The notes: generated by a model not told the origin, from the letters alone. 64,000 bases of DNA from Margaritifera margaritifera (GCA_029931535.1 JAQPZY010000781.1:124001-188000), one strand, 5' to 3'; shown: positions 1-13,545, numbered from the stretch's first letter. A program made the numbers and translations.

Positions 1-760
1 TTGCAAAGTTCAATTTGAATTATTATTAATTCCGAGCTTAAGGTATAAGATACTATATGCACGAGGGAGATTAAAAGTGAGAGGTAACAAAACAAGAATA
101 TGTGATAATTAACTGAGACAAATTAAGAAAACATTTTAAAAATGTATTCTTTAATTCTTTGGTGGAATTTCTTTCCACATTTCACTGAATTAAATATTTT
201 GATCACACGGCTGAATTATAGAATACAAAATGATCTAAATCCAGCCGCCAAACCACAGGTCCGCCAAAAAAGCAAACACACAAACCCCAAATTAACTACT
301 ACACCTTAGTCATAGTGGACCAGACCCAGGATTTTAAGTACCACCCTGCGAGACTGTAAAAAGACAGAATTTCAAGATTCCATTCATCTTGATGACTTAC
401 ATCATTCATAGAACCCGTACTTCTATGCAAATTGTGTCCTGCAAATAAAAAGGATCAATATAGTTTGGACGGTATCAAGGGATAACAACTTCAAAATAAA
501 TTTTTATGTTCATATATACATTACGCGGAACTGATTGAATGAAGTTACACTATACGTTTGCATTATATTAAATGAGACAATATATTGATAAAGAACAGTT
601 TAAGAACACGAGTGCCTTCCAAGTTAAAATGAAGGCCTCCATCGTTAATAGCATAAAGTTTTCTGATAGGCTGATTATTTTTTAGGAATACTCGATAAAT
701 GAATATTTATTTTTGGAACAAAAGGAAAGCAGACTCTTAATGATATTATTGGCCTTCTCT
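1..760. other. Gene-free AT-rich flank
   Basis: No reading frame with recognisable protein similarity, no RNA gene and no clear repeat family were seen. The stretch is plain AT-rich eukaryotic intergenic sequence leading into the first tandem array. Confidence 0.5.
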
Positions 761-1052
761 ACAGTTATTTCTAAATCTATTGGCCTATAAATGATAGCAG
801 TTATTTCTAAATCTATTGGCCTATAAATGATAACAGTTATTTCTAAATCTATTGGCCTATAAATGATAGCAGTTATTTCTAAATCTATTGGCCTATAAAT
901 GAATGCAGTTATTTGTAAATCTCTTGGCCTATAAATGATAACAGTTATTTCTAAATCTATTGACCTATAAATGATAGCAGTTATTTCTAAATCTATTGAC
1001 CTATACATGATAGCAGTTATTTCTAAATCTATTGACCTATAAATGATAGCAG
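761..1052. repeat. 36-bp minisatellite, about 8 copies
   Basis: A unit containing agttatttctaaatctattg repeats every 36 bp with a few substitutions. Because 36 is a multiple of three, the - strand reads as a 12-residue repeat in one open frame; this follows from the period and is not evidence of a gene. Units are contiguous with no spacers. Confidence 0.9.
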
Positions 1053-1268
1053 ATACGACTATTTTAGTAGATGATTGAGATCTGATGAGCTTAATGAGAT
1101 TGTTATAAGAACTAAAGGTCTCTGAAACGAAGAGGCTTTTAAATTATTTGTGTCATCACGAATAATAGTATATTTGGATCTGATACATGCCTGATTTGCT
1201 TGAATTTAATTCTGTAATTTCGATACTTGATTCAAGATCAAAGAACTCAGTTTTTGAGAAACTAGTAC

Positions 1269-1919
1269 TAGCTGGGTATTCCTTGTGGACATCACTAATC
1301 CAGTCCCCATATAGCTGGGTATTCCTTGTAGGCATCACTAATCCAACACACATGTAGCTGGGTATTTCTTGTAGGCATCACTAATCCAATCCCCATGTAG
1401 CTGGGTATTTCTTGTAGGCATCACTAATCCAATCCCCATGTAGCTGGGTATTTCTTGTAGGCATCACTAATCCAACCCCCATGTAGCTGGGTATTCCTTG
1501 TAGGGATCACTAATCCAATCCCCATGTAGCTGGATATTCCTTGTAGACATCACTAATCCAACCCCCATGTAGCTGGGTATTCCTTGTAGGCATCACTAAT
1601 CCAACCCCCATGTAGCTGGGTATTCCTTGTTGACATCACTAATCCAACCCCTATGTAGCTGGATATTCCTTGTGGCCATCACTAATCCAACCCCCATGTA
1701 GCTGGATATTCCTTGTTGGGATCACTAATCCAACCCCCATGTAGCTGGGTATTCCTTGTAGGCATCACTAATCCAATCCCCATGTAGCTGGGTATTCCTT
1801 GTAGGCATCACTAATCCAATCCCCATGTAGCTGGGTATTCCTTGCAGGCATCACTAATCCAATCCCCATGTAGCTGGGTATTCCTTGTAGGCATCACTAA
1901 TCCAATCCCCATGTAGCTG
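1269..1919. repeat. 43-bp minisatellite, about 15 copies
   Basis: A 43-bp unit beginning tagctgggtattccttgtag and ending near ccccatg repeats without interruption about 15 times. Substitutions cluster at a few positions (ggc/gga/gac; caatcc/caaccc), which would make the array a variable-number marker. Confidence 0.93.
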
Positions 1920-4900
1920 AATTAGTTCCGAAGTAACCTAAGCCTAAAACTGTGAGACCAAAAGAGAGTTTAGTCTTTGCCAATTTTTTCAAATAAATTA
2001 GCATAAATACCTTTGTAATTTTGGATAAGTAACGGGTTCATAGTCTTCCTTGTTAGAACGAAGAGCGAAGACAGAATGCCGGATAATTGAAAATGAGATT
2101 GCTTCTCTCAATCATTTAGAGGCGAATCAGAACTATCTACAATCGGTATCTTCAAAACACTCCGCTCGAACTGATATCCTTTCGATCATATAATATGTAA
2201 ATAATCAGCAGATCTTCAGTGCAAATGTTATCCTGCCTCAAGAGTTGTTTGTTGGTATCAAACCCTCATAATGAATTAGAGACACGAATGGATTTTCTCT
2301 CCATTAAGGAAAATAAAGCAAAAACAAACACCAGAAGACAAAGTCAATGTCATGATCAAATTTCATGACTTTCAACATCTTCAGTAACATTTCAGGTGTA
2401 GTGGGAAGGGTTTTCTTTGGGCAATTAAGGTTGGGTCTAGCAATTCCTTTAAGTTAAAGTTTTAATTTGAATGCTTCAGCTTGAGGAAATTCTATGTCTA
2501 GCATTAAATGTAATTTTTGAGAGAATTAGAATTAGTCAGCTTCATGGAAGAAAATGAGCATACATGCACATAAATATTTAAATCAGCTGGAATTCTACTA
2601 AACATTTAAATTCCTTGACGTTCCTTCTGTGAAGGCACCCTTGATTGATATTTCTACCTTTTGTCTAGGATGCAACAGATCCATTTCTGAAAGAGAAAAA
2701 CCACATTAAATTAAGAAAGATATATTCTAAGTAATGGAAATAGTGTGAGAAACATATGTACAAAAGAAAAAACAAATTTCAAATTAAATACATTTTCTTC
2801 CGTAAAACAGAATAAAAGTTCAGGTCATATAACATCAGGCGGTCAAGACACAATAAAGTAGATGAAAGTCAGTTTAACTTGTAGATTTACCAATCACATA
2901 AAAACTGAAACTACAACTGTGGAACTTTGATTTGCTGAATTTTATAGTCCGTTATTTATTTTGAAAAACATTTTTCTGAAAAACCTTTCAAGATACCACC
3001 TTGAAAGAAGATCGGGTAGTCTTTTGTCATTGCTAATTACATGACGATCCTTAATTGAAACTCTCATACAGGCCTGATGAAATTGATTTCTGGAATGGCC
3101 ATTCTTAATAAAATTTACAGATGTATAAATGTCACAAAGCACTACTATTATTGCACTCTCAAATTTGAGAGTTACTACTATGGTAAGCAACTCAACAGAA
3201 TTGATATGGAGTTATTTTTCCTGAATGAAAGAAGGAAATCTGGAATGAAAACTTACTGTTTTTTGAACCACCGACCGCAACCTTGAAGACATGGATTACA
3301 TGCAACCACTTAATCTGGTGCTGTCCAATCGTCCGGTATCATCATTAATACCCCATTTTAAAAGGCTAAAACAGTATGCCACCATTTTAAGTCTTTCTCC
3401 ACTTCCATTGGAATGACTTCGTTATATGTTTTGAAATAGATGTGCCTGCACCAGTTCCAAGTCTACATATAAAACCTTTTCCAGGTGTGACACATTATGA
3501 CACATAATTTAATTTCCCAATTAGTAACTGAATTTCTTCTACAGTAGAGACTTCGTTACTCAACTAAGAGTTTACTAAGCAAAGAATTTTTCTTGTAATT
3601 TTTCAGGAGTAATTTCCAAAGTCAAAGTTTCAGTATTCAACAAGATACCTGCCAAATTATTCTTGTAAAAGGCATGCATGCCTTTTCCATAGATTCTTCA
3701 ATGCCAAAATTTGCAGAAAACTGAAAAGAAAAAGAATGTATTACCTAATAAAAGAACGTCACCCCCCCCAATAAATAAATAAATTAAAAAAATCATCTAA
3801 ATAATTATCAACTGAAATGTCTAATAAAGTACACCTGTACAGATTATAGAATTAGTAAGTCTCTCACAAATGCAAGCGGCTGATCTTAGGCCCCAAAATA
3901 CAACTTTATTAAAATATGTATTTGTTTTTCCATTGAAAATCAATCAGAGACACATCACCAGGATCAATAAGAATTTGTATGCAGCCTCGTTTTTTAGATC
4001 CCTTGTAAAAAGCAAGCAATTTCTATCTTTTACTTGGATGATGTTCACAAAATCATCGACGGAAGGACTCTTTAATTTCATTGAATTGCCCAAAAAATGA
4101 TATTTGTCAACATTATTATTGATAGCAAAATTTAAAAGGAAAGGAAAGCTCTAACATAGCTCATCTTATATTTGAATCTTTCTTGGGAACTGAGTTTAAC
4201 GACGAAAGTTTGAATGGGCAACAACATGTATTGTCCTTAAAGGGACCAAATATTGCTTAATAGCCAGATTCTTTTTTGAGATATATATCAATATTATTAG
4301 GATATTCCCTTGCCTCTTTACGGTCCTGAAAACACATTATTTTGTATCTATGACTTTTTTCACAAACACCATTGTAACCTATAGGAAATCAATATCTGAG
4401 AAATTGACAAAGGTCTTTATCGAAATAATATGAGACCATGAACTACAAAAAATGATGCGGGTCTTAACTGGTATTTTAAAACATTCAGCAATATATAAAC
4501 TTGATTTGTCAATACAGTAGTGCAAGAGAATGAAATCAATATCTTGTGAATTAGAACAGTAATTATCAACAGCGTTCAAAATATCATTAGCTAAGTACTC
4601 GTGTAATCGTAATCCCTAATTGAATCTATTTTGTAAACTTGATTTCATTTCCTGCATGGGATGCTTTTAATTTGATTCGTGTTTTTAGCGTTTGATAGCA
4701 AACCATTAGATAAATACGTTTCTGAGGTGTGACTGATATTTTGGGAAAGATTTTGAGAATTTCTCATCTTGTTCTCAAAATTAATATGTTTAGGTAGGAA
4801 AAAAAATGTTTGTCTCTGCTCTAAGCTACACACGTCAGAAGCGACTTTAATATGGGTTGGCGGAAGAAGATTCAGAGTGATCTAATTGGAGTTTGTCCCT

Positions 4901-5921
4901 TCTCCAGCAATTGGCACATATGTGTTTTTCCATTCTCATTTGACCTTTGCCCTTTTTGTTTTGACGATCGGATGTTTTAAAACTACATTTGTTCCTTTGA
5001 AAATCCGAACACCACGACCCTTGTTCACTCTTAGACAGAAAACCAGATTACATTTTCTTGCTAGTGTGTGAGACATAGTAGTATCGTAAATGTCTATCTC
5101 TTGGGTATCATCTTCCCATTTACTGAAGCCTATTTCAATTCTTCTAACCCAAAATTTCAGTAAACCCTTCCATTCATAAAGATTGGCATAGTAGACAATT
5201 TTCCGAATACGTTTTAATCTGCCTAGCCTTCCCGAAACAAATGTTGTTTCTTTTGAAGCTAAGAATGATTTTTAATTCTCCTGCCACAAACATTTTTAGA
5301 TCAAAATTCTTAAAAGAAATATTCTCTGAAACAAACTCAATTTGAAGAGTTGCGTAAAGTCAGATTTGTGGATATAAAACCCTGTCTGAGGCTTTGTTTG
5401 TCATGCCTGATGTTTGTATTCTACTAGAGCTTTTGTGTTTGGATTTGTTGTTTTCGTGACCAAAAATATCCCCTGATTCATAAGAAGAGGCATATGTAGA
5501 AGAAGAAGAAGAATCTGATTAAGAATCTAAACTTACAATTTTCAAACGAAAAATTTGTTTCGATAGCTTTTGATTCAAACAAGGCATTTTGGGTAAATTT
5601 CCAATAGTATCGTTTGAAGTTTGTTTATTATGCTGCTTTTTAGTATGGTCTAAATACTGGGGCTACAGTTGCAATTTATCACTGGTTTCTTCAAATGTTC
5701 TCAATTCTAGTTTCATTTGCTCTAATTCTGCTTCAATATGTCCCTCTTTTCCTGTCTCCTTGCCACTTCCAAGCTTCTGTTTGAAGCCTCCATTCTCTCT
5801 CTTGTTTCCTGCATCTATCTTTCCAAAACACTGATTTCCGTCTGCAGATCTTGATCGGCGTTGTGAAATTCTGTTGATGAGTAAGAATCGGAAACACTTA
5901 TGGGGTTTTCTGCTCCTGCGT
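1920..5921. other. Gene-free stretch
   Basis: About 4 kb of AT-rich sequence. Open frames are all short (under 90 codons) and show no recognisable domains. A run of nine C followed by AATA repeats occurs near 3762-3785. I see no RNA gene. Confidence 0.5.
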
Positions 5922-6129
5922 CGGCTGTAATATGAGTGTGAGGGTAGGGGTCCATTCTTTGTTGGCTGTAAGATGAGTGTGAGGGTAGGGGTCCATTCTG
6001 TGATGGCTGTAAGATGAGTGTGTGGGTAGGGGTCCAGTCTGTGTTGGCCATAAGATGAGTGTGAGGGTAGGGGTCCATTCTGTGTTGGCTGTAAGATGAG
6101 TGTGTGGGTAGGGTTCCATTCTGTGTTGG
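5922..6129. repeat. 41-bp minisatellite, about 5 copies
   Basis: The unit beginning ggctgtaagatgagtgtgag and continuing through ggtaggggtccattctgtgtt repeats every 41 bp. Since 41 is not a multiple of three, all three frames stay open in turn and give overlapping spurious frames rich in His, Thr and Pro on the - strand. Confidence 0.9.
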
Positions 6130-6416
6130 CTTGTTGATATTCTATGCAATTGTCTTCTTAACGGTAGGGAGGATGTCCATTCTCTGCGTTGGCGGGTGAG
6201 AGTCCTCCTCAGTTAATCTTCTTCCCGTTGGAGGTTGATTTCCTTTTTCTGCATTCCTGCATGCGTGTCCTCCAATTTTGACCTTCTAACTTCGGTGGGT
6301 GGGTGGATGTCCTGAAAATTTGATCTACCAACGGTATGTAATAGTTTATAGTTCTTTATTTTATTTGTCTTTTTCTTTGGGTTTATTTTCTGGGAAAGAA
6401 AGTCCGCAGTAACAAA

Positions 6417-6632
6417 ATTCTACTCTCGACTAAGCGATGTCGAAAAAAATTCACTTTATTTGTCTATACGTTGTATACAAACCTCAAACGGTCTCGACTG
6501 AGCAATGTCGAACAAGGGAATAAAAAAAATAAAAATAAAACATTTCTCTTTTCACCCTTCAAAATTTGTCTGTACTTTCCGCACGAACCTAAAACGGTCT
6601 CGATTGAACAATGTCGAGCAATGGAATGTCGA
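6417..6632. repeat. Diverged tandem segments sharing a tctcga...atgtcga core
   Basis: The core tctcgactaagcgatgtcga recurs, with changes, at about 6423, 6493 and 6597, with similar T/A-rich sequence between. Spacing is uneven (about 70 and 104 bp), so this is an old imperfect duplication. Confidence 0.5.
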
Positions 6633-7180
6633 GAAGGCGCGAATGAAAAGACTATGTCAATAGTATTTCACGTTACATGTACTTGCTAAAAAAAAAGATA
6701 AATTAGAACAAATTATGCAAAAGGTGTTTTTTCTTTCTTTGTAAGAAATTCTTAACATCCTACTCAAACGTGTTCAAAATCTGTTACTCTTTCATTTAGC
6801 GCGAGTTTCGCTTGTTTTCATAAGTGACCACGTAATTGAGGACTGAAATTACATATTTTCTATTACATTGTCTTTTCCAGACGACTTTTTCTGGAGATAC
6901 TATCGGATTCATGGTTCACATATTCGTGTCTCCTTTCGTTTGAATTAGAGGGTTTGTTTAGGTTTATTCCTCTTCTATATTAATTATATTTTAAGGCACT
7001 CGTCCTTTCCCTGTTTTAAGTGTGGCCCAGTATTGTCGAATCTCCAGGTTCAAAACCTTGTGACATTCTATAGATCAAGCTCTGTATTAATGAAATTCCT
7101 CAACTTGAGTGCCCATGCAAACTCAAATTTTGACAGCGAAGAGTGACCAAACTGGTTTAAATACAAAAGATCTCAAAGTT

Positions 7181-7360
7181 GTGATTTTTGTCAGTTTAAA
7201 CATAGGTTTGACTTAAAATGTATCTGTGATTTTTTTCAGTTTAAACATAGGCTTGACTTAAAATGTATCTGTGATTTTTTTCAGTTTAAACATAGGTTTG
7301 ACTTAAAATGTATCTGTGATTTTTTCAGTTTAAACACAGGTTTGACTTAAAATGTATCTG
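7181..7360. repeat. 45-bp tandem repeat, 4 copies
   Basis: Four near-identical units of about 45 bp containing cagtttaaacataggtttga then cttaaaatgtatctg. They differ mainly in T-run length and one base (cacagg for catagg). Confidence 0.9.
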
Positions 7361-7665
7361 TTTAAATTGCTGAATTCTAAAACAAAATCTAAGAACGGAC
7401 GAAGTTCCATGCATGAAAACCAACGTATCGTGTTTGCCTGATTTCTATCAAAGATCATCTTTTTATCGTAAATTTAGTTTACAACAAACAAACGCCAGTT
7501 GACTTAAGATTGATCAGATCACAATTGGACATTGCAGTCAAGTTTGTATAACACATGTGAAGTATAGTATTCTAGGAGTTTGACTTTCGTTCAAGGATCA
7601 GCTGAGTAAAGGATTGCTTTACCCACCAATGGTGTAATATTTTTCTGAGAAATTAAAGTTTTTTC

Positions 7666-7690
7666 ATGTTAATATTAATATTAATATTAA

Positions 7691-7721
<31 letters not shown>

Positions 7722-7722
7722 G
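7666..7722. repeat. (ATT)n microsatellite
   Basis: Uninterrupted ATT/AATATT repeats. Confidence 0.9.
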
Positions 7723-7900
7723 TAGCATGCTTTTTATATTTTTTTAAAAAAGTTCTGTTGACATAAGACAGGTGGCACATAGATAATACATTACATATTG
7801 GAACAGTATTTCAGCGACTTTTAAAATAAGACAAGAAATGTTAGCATTACTAGACATTTATTTGGTGTCACTGTAAGATGAGATGAGATACACACGATTA

Positions 7901-7932
7901 CATATGTATATATATATATGCTTATACATACA

Positions 7933-7990
<58 letters not shown>

Positions 7991-8007
7991 TACGTACATA
8001 TACACCC

Positions 8008-8076
<69 letters not shown>
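7901..8076. repeat. (TA)n microsatellite, interrupted
   Basis: Two long TA runs separated by a short unique stretch around 7984-8010. Frames translating as IYIYIY on both strands are artefacts of this repeat. Confidence 0.95.
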
Positions 8077-8077
<1 letters not shown>

Positions 8078-8249
8078 ATTTCGTCCAATTCGCGTCGGCC
8101 AGTCCTGAGCATCCGACTTTACGTATTTTCAACGTATCTACGGCTTTAACCTATTGCTTTAAGATCACTGAATTCCACATTAAAAAATCGATATTTTATT
8201 CGAGTTTGATATGGAAATGTTTCCTTGAACTTGTGAATTCACCGCCATT

Positions 8250-8266
8250 CCCCCCCCCCCCCCCCC
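8250..8266. repeat. Poly-C tract
   Basis: A homopolymer of about 17 C residues in otherwise AT-rich DNA; the length may be affected by sequencing error. Confidence 0.85.
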
Positions 8267-8848
8267 TCTCCCCGTTAGGACGCTAGAGCATACACTTCTG
8301 GTTAATTACAACTGAAACACGTAAACTCAGCAATGCAGCAAAACAAAAACCATTTACGCGAGGCATATTTTACCACTTTGTAACCCCTCTTACACAAAAT
8401 AAACTATATAATTTTTTAGAAAACTCGAGGTCTAGGTCAATAGCTGACACTTTGAGTTGATAAATTAAAACTCAGATTATACACTAGTTATCCAGTAAAT
8501 AAAGAAGTTGGACACTTGAAATGTGAAAACATTATGACCTACTTATGGCTTAATGAGTAAGGAAAATTTTGATTCGCTGCTGAGAACAGGAAGTCCGAAA
8601 ATGAAAGTAAAACAGTGACTGCGCAGGATTAGACTGCAAAACTGAATTTACTAGATCATGAGAGGTATGCTGCTTCTGCTTAAACTTTCTCGCAAATTTT
8701 CAGTAAAAAATGTAAGAATCGAGTTTTTAATTTAATTTGAAAGCTGAAGGTCGATGTTTTCAATGCAATAAGTATACAATTATAATTTACTCCAAGACAA
8801 ATAATGGCATGATACAATCCTTTGGTGCGCAGGGTTACCCGACATCAT

Positions 8849-8849
8849 G

Positions 8850-8940
<91 letters not shown>

Positions 8941-9106
8941 TAGATAGATAGATAGATATATATGTATATATTCAAATGCACATACACATAGACAGACAAA
9001 CATGGACCTACACACACGCAAATCCACATCTGCATACATACATACATACATACATACATACATACATACATACATACATACATACATACATACATACATA
9101 CATACA

Positions 9107-9135
<29 letters not shown>
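8849..9135. repeat. Compound microsatellite (TA)n-(GATA)n-(CATA)n
   Basis: About 90 bp of TA, a short GATA run near 8937-8957, about 75 bp of mixed sequence, then about 100 bp of CATA. Overlapping frames translating as CMYV or HTYI repeats are artefacts. Confidence 0.95.
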
Positions 9136-9138
<3 letters not shown>

Positions 9139-9601
9139 CATTTATACATGAAAAACATACACATATATATGGAAACTATTGGCCAGAACAAATATCAGTA
9201 CAAGTATATGTAGGCAAACTCATTCCACAAGCTTCTTTTTCATGATGATTCAGATGTATACAGTTTTGTTTGAACCTCATCAATGTTACACAAAAATACA
9301 AGTGTCATATAACGTGGTTCTGTCAAATGAAGATGAATCATGCTGCGAACATAAGATTACTCACTCAATTGTTTATATAATAACCATTTACTATTCACAG
9401 TTTCTGTAGCATTATAGCATTATATTTTTCGACACTGAAATGAAAGTAAAGGAGCTTTTTAAAATATGACAAATTAGGTCTTTCTTTATAATACCTACAT
9501 TTATAAACAAGTTGTTTTGCTAAAAATAGAAGTAAATTTTTTACATCATCAGCCTGGGTTCTTCCTTTGATTCCAAATATTACATTTTACTTGAAGAAAA
9601 C

Positions 9602-11690
9602 TTAGTTGTTGGCGTGACTGCACTTACAATTGATCCATTGTAACATGTAATGTAGAAATGCCTGTGATATATGACAATCCCAGAACAGGTGGGATATTTT
9701 TTCAGCATGTGACGTACACAGAGAACAAAGATCATTTGTGACAATTTTGACTGTTTTAAGTAAAGTATTTGTAGCCAAGATTCTGCGTAAAATTTTCAGT
9801 TGCATCCATTTAAGGTTTGGACACTTTGTGGTTTTATATGGAAGTATACAAATATTAGGTCTAATCTTTTTCTTCCATGTTACTGTACTGAGCATTCCAT
9901 TTCCTTATAGAAGCTGTTTTTTTGTCATTTTCAATTAATTTGTTATAAAATAAACATTTACAGCCTTTTAATTTTTTAGATGGCAAGACTTGTTATTACT
10001 TCTATATTTTCAAGTGGTGCAAGAACACGCTTATTTCATTGTAAAAGTAAATTCTTAATTTCTCGAAATTTGGTGGGATAGTTAAGAATTGAGATATTCT
10101 CTGAGTTTGTTGAAAACCGCCCCCTCCCAAAAAACAAAAAAACAAAAAAACAAACAAACAAAAAACTGAGGATTTTGAATATTTATATCAAAGATCTAAA
10201 GCAGATTTAAAAGACTTTTCGGAGACGTCAGGAGTGAGTGATATATCGTTTGCGTATTGAGAATTAACATAAGTTGTACCATCAACATTTATTCCTTTAA
10301 TATTCTTATTTTTTTCTTATCAAATGAGCCAATGTATCCATACACAAGAGAAAGATATATAGAAAGAGAGAGTCGCTTTGTCTGCAGCCTCTTTGAATAT
10401 GAATCCATTTAGATACTTATCCATTGATAGTTATACATGATTTGATGTTACAATAAAAAAGCTCTATCTTTTTTATAACCGTGTCATCAAAATTAAGAAA
10501 TATTTCATTACTGTATCTACAAACAGCTTTGCAATAGAGTCAAATGCTTTTTCGACATTAAGTAAATGGAGCAGACCAGGAATTTTATGCTTTCTGGTAT
10601 AAAACATCAAGTCATACAAGTTCTGATCTAGTCATACAAGTTCTTAATATTCTCAACAATGCATCTCTCTTTCAAAAACCGGTTTGATCTAAAGAGTACA
10701 GTTGTAATCTTATTTGCTATACAAGCAGAAGCAATTTTATACGACACATTTAGAAGTGAGAGAGGTTTCAGGTTTGAAATATATTGTTGAGAGTGGTCGT
10801 CTTTTGGTAAGCATATTATTACACCCTCTTTATGGGTGGGAGAGAGTTTTCCACGTTCATATCCGAAACTTTATTGCTTTCACCAACAAGTGTCCAATAT
10901 CTTTCCAAAAGAATTTATAAAATTCTACTGTGAAGCCGTCAGATCCTTGGACTTGTTCATTTTGGATTTTTTGGAGACTATTAGTGGCTTCTATGTAGGA
11001 TATATGGCCATTCATTGAATCCTTCTGAATATTATTTAATTTTGGAATATCAGAGTAATTGAGAACAGTCTCATGGTCAACAGGTTTAACTTCACATTTT
11101 TGTATAAATTACTATAGTAACGTTTGGCTTCCTCTAGAATTTCCTCTTGGGTTTCTGTTACCGACCCATTATTTTGGACAAGTGCTGGCATCATTTTGCT
11201 AATGTAGCTTCTGTTTTCTACATTACAAAAGTATTTGATTACTTTCTCCCCCTCTTCAATCCATTTAGCTAACCTTTACTCCTTCCATTTTCTTCTTTCT
11301 AATGTCTTGAAGTTATCTCCTTTTTTCATCTAATTATGATTCATTGTTTGCATCATTTCTATCTTCTATTGACTGTATCTCAAGCAGTTGATTTTCCTGT
11401 CGATCTTGAGTTTTTTTTTCTTGAGAGAAGAAAATGGTATTGTAGCTCCTCTAATTTCAATAGTATCTCAAAGAAACGTTGGTCACTAACAGTAAATTTC
11501 AGATCAGAAGATGGAATATTTATCGAATTATTAGACTGGTCGACACAAATGTACTCGTACTTTACATTTTGAATGGTTTCCTGAACTTTCTTTATGTATT
11601 CTGGGTCTTTGAGCTGTGAATTAGTAAATTTCCAAAAAGTTTTTCTTTTTGTTTCCTTGTTAAAGACTATTTTTATTTGTACCAAAGAGT
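9602..11690 (-). mobile_element. Decayed non-LTR retrotransposon ORF2 (Tx1/L1-like reverse transcriptase)
   Basis: Read on the - strand, pieces of a LINE polyprotein appear in the right order. The endonuclease-RT linker (FWKFTNSQLKDPEYIKK) is near 11560-11650. RT motifs follow: GSDGFTVEFYKFFW near 10900-10960, GVIICLPKDD and SLLNVSYKIASACI near 10715-10830, VEKAFDSI near 10530-10560, and the catalytic box reading YANDI (family consensus YADD) near 10240. A C-terminal zinc-binding segment, CSLCTSHAEKISHLFWDCH, lies near 9670-9730. The AN instead of AD, plus frameshifts and stops, make it inactive. The endonuclease is missing or too decayed to see. The 3' end at about 9602 has no clear tail. 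Clade placement rests on motif style only. Confidence 0.85.
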
Positions 11691-11789
11691 GAGCAGTCTT
11701 ATATCCTTGTTCAATATTAGCATTTACAACTATTGTAAATAAAATTTCGGAGACATCAAAATAAATTAAGTCTTGCTTGTTTTATGACT

Positions 11790-12001
11790 ATAACCCACGC
11801 AGACAGAGGTGGGATGTGTGAGCGATCTGTAAACGCTAGCGTCTCAGACCACTCAGCCACCCGGGGTCCGACGAGTACGTAGTAAAGTTTTACTCGGCCC
11901 AACCAATTTTTACCCGGTCAGGACGAGAGGACGAGTGGTTTTCCTGAGCTCTGCTGATAAGGGGCTGATGCCCTAGGCTTACAAAAAAAAAAAAAAAAAA
12001 A
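11790..12001. repeat. tRNA-like SINE fragment with A-run
   Basis: On the - strand around 11795-11872 there is a tRNA-like head: an A-box-like ggctgagtggtc and, about 55 bases later, a B-box-like gtgggttatagtc. On the + strand the stretch ends at 11981-12001 in a run of about 20 A. Head and A-run imply opposite orientations, so this may be two abutting retroposons or an inverted composite. Confidence 0.5.
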
Positions 12002-12796
12002 ATTAAACCCACACACAAGACACAAAACACACAAAAAATAGCAATGGAAGAAATATTATATTATAAATGTATATTGTATTACCTGGTTGTCTAATGTATA
12101 TAGTAATACCCGGTTATCTAATGTTTTACACACATATATCCATACATTCTCCTTGACACTAAACAAAGTTTGTTCACATGCCGACCCACATAGAAAACTA
12201 GCCTATAGAGTACAAACGTATATAGTAAAAACATTGCACCATTATATACATGACATTACAGATACCTGATTGTCTATTGATATTTACATCAATTTAATCA
12301 AACTGAGAAAAAAAAATTGTTTAAAATCTATTTTGAGACAGGCCGTCTTGTCTGTATTAGTCGATGGTACTTCACCAATGCACATACCCAGACAGCATGA
12401 CATCGGAAAACCACGAACCCCAACTAATTCCATCCAACTGGGTGCCCAGACCACACAATTCCGATCACATCAGGTAGCCCTCACCCCCAGGAAAAACAAA
12501 ATCAAAACAACAACAACAACAACAACAAAACCCCAGCCACTCGTAACTTTTACGATGCGGTCTAGACCCCTCCCCGGCTGGAGCTAACCACAACTCATCT
12601 CCCCCGCCATGCTAATACTAAATCACACAGCAATAATACATCGTGCAATGACCAAAATCCACCCACCCTCACCTCCACCCCACGCCCATAAAAGCATTAA
12701 GCTTAGGAAGTACAATGTATTCAGGAGTTAACTCCCTTGTTCACACGCACTCTATAGAAATATACAGAATATTGCAACCAAGCATACTCAGAAAAC

Positions 12797-12799
<3 letters not shown>

Positions 12800-12852
<53 letters not shown>
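12800..12852. repeat. (TA)n microsatellite
   Basis: Perfect TA repeat of about 52 bp. Confidence 0.95.
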
Positions 12853-12853
<1 letters not shown>

Positions 12854-12952
12854 GTGCAAAAGATATGTATGTGAACCAAAATTAATCATGGCAGTTGCAC
12901 TATTTATAGAAAGTCAAGCCAGCATATGCAGACTACTCGTTAAACAATTTTG

Positions 12953-13234
12953 TTAGATCGTCAGTTTCTCTAACTCTTCGCTTTCGGTCACTGAATGTAG
13001 ATCCGTGACTTTTTGCGAGTATTCAATAGTTTGTTTGGTCAAATATTCTTTTATGACTAATCTAGGGCCTTTCAACCTTTTCCCATTTTTTAGTACTTCT
13101 ACTTTGTTAAGTCTGGAAATAAACTTACAGAAGCCCGGTTTATTGGAGTCTTTATGAAACTTACCGAGGCGGTGTGCAATACTTATATCACTTTTCCCAA
13201 TTTCTTTTCTGATGTATTGCTCTAATTCATTCAT
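12953..13234 (-). pseudogene. LINE ORF1-like RNA-binding fragment
   Basis: A 93-codon frame resembles the RNA-recognition and C-terminal portion of LINE ORF1 proteins: IAHRLGKF, then FISRLNKVEVLKNGKRLKG and LVIKEYLT, matching the family pattern of an R-x-G-like motif, a KF..R..KE block, an N/GK.LKG block and an I.EDLT block. It lies about 1.3 kb upstream, on the same strand, of the ORF2 relic at 9602-11690, so both may derive from one element interrupted by a SINE and a TA tract. The upstream coiled-coil half of ORF1 is absent. Whether the two halves belong to one insertion is inference. Confidence 0.7.
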
Positions 13235-13363
13235 TCTCTTTTTTTTCTTCTAGTAAATACTTGAAACATAGTATTTGTAGATATTATTAATGGTTTTTGC
13301 AAGAATTTTAAGTATGGATATTGACTTGTTTTCAACATTACCCACCATTTTGTGTTGGCAAAT

Positions 13364-13545
13364 GTTTGAACTATACAAACAGTTAGAACCAGGAATATCA
13401 GAAGTGACTTCATTACGGCGGCTTTTTCAGAGGTACCTAGAAGAAGTAAAGTCTATATTCAGAGGTGAATCACATGCTTAATATATACTAAACACTAGCC
13501 AAGTTCATGATTAATCGTCTAATGATTGCTTACATAAAGTACAAG
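13364..13545 (+). repeat. Left arm of a large inverted repeat
   Basis: This segment and the reverse complement of 17587-17838 share a run of about 75 bases with few differences (from gaactatacaaacagttagaa through cattacggcggctttt), then cttaatatat and catgattaatcgtctaatga blocks. The right arm carries extra sequence between blocks. Translated, both arms give FELYKQLEPG...VTSLRRLF, which I do not recognise as any domain. Confidence 0.8.

Noticed and set aside
761..1919. Regular repeats resembling a CRISPR array
   Set aside because: Units are contiguous with no unique spacers, and all other content is eukaryotic; these are minisatellites.
5815..6149. His/Thr/Pro-rich open frames near 6 kb
   Set aside because: Produced by the 41-bp tandem repeat cycling through frames; no start context or domain.
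7821..9245. Several open frames on both strands of 60-113 codons
   Set aside because: They translate as IYIYIY, CMYV or HTYI repeats; the frames stay open only because TA and CATA repeats lack stops.
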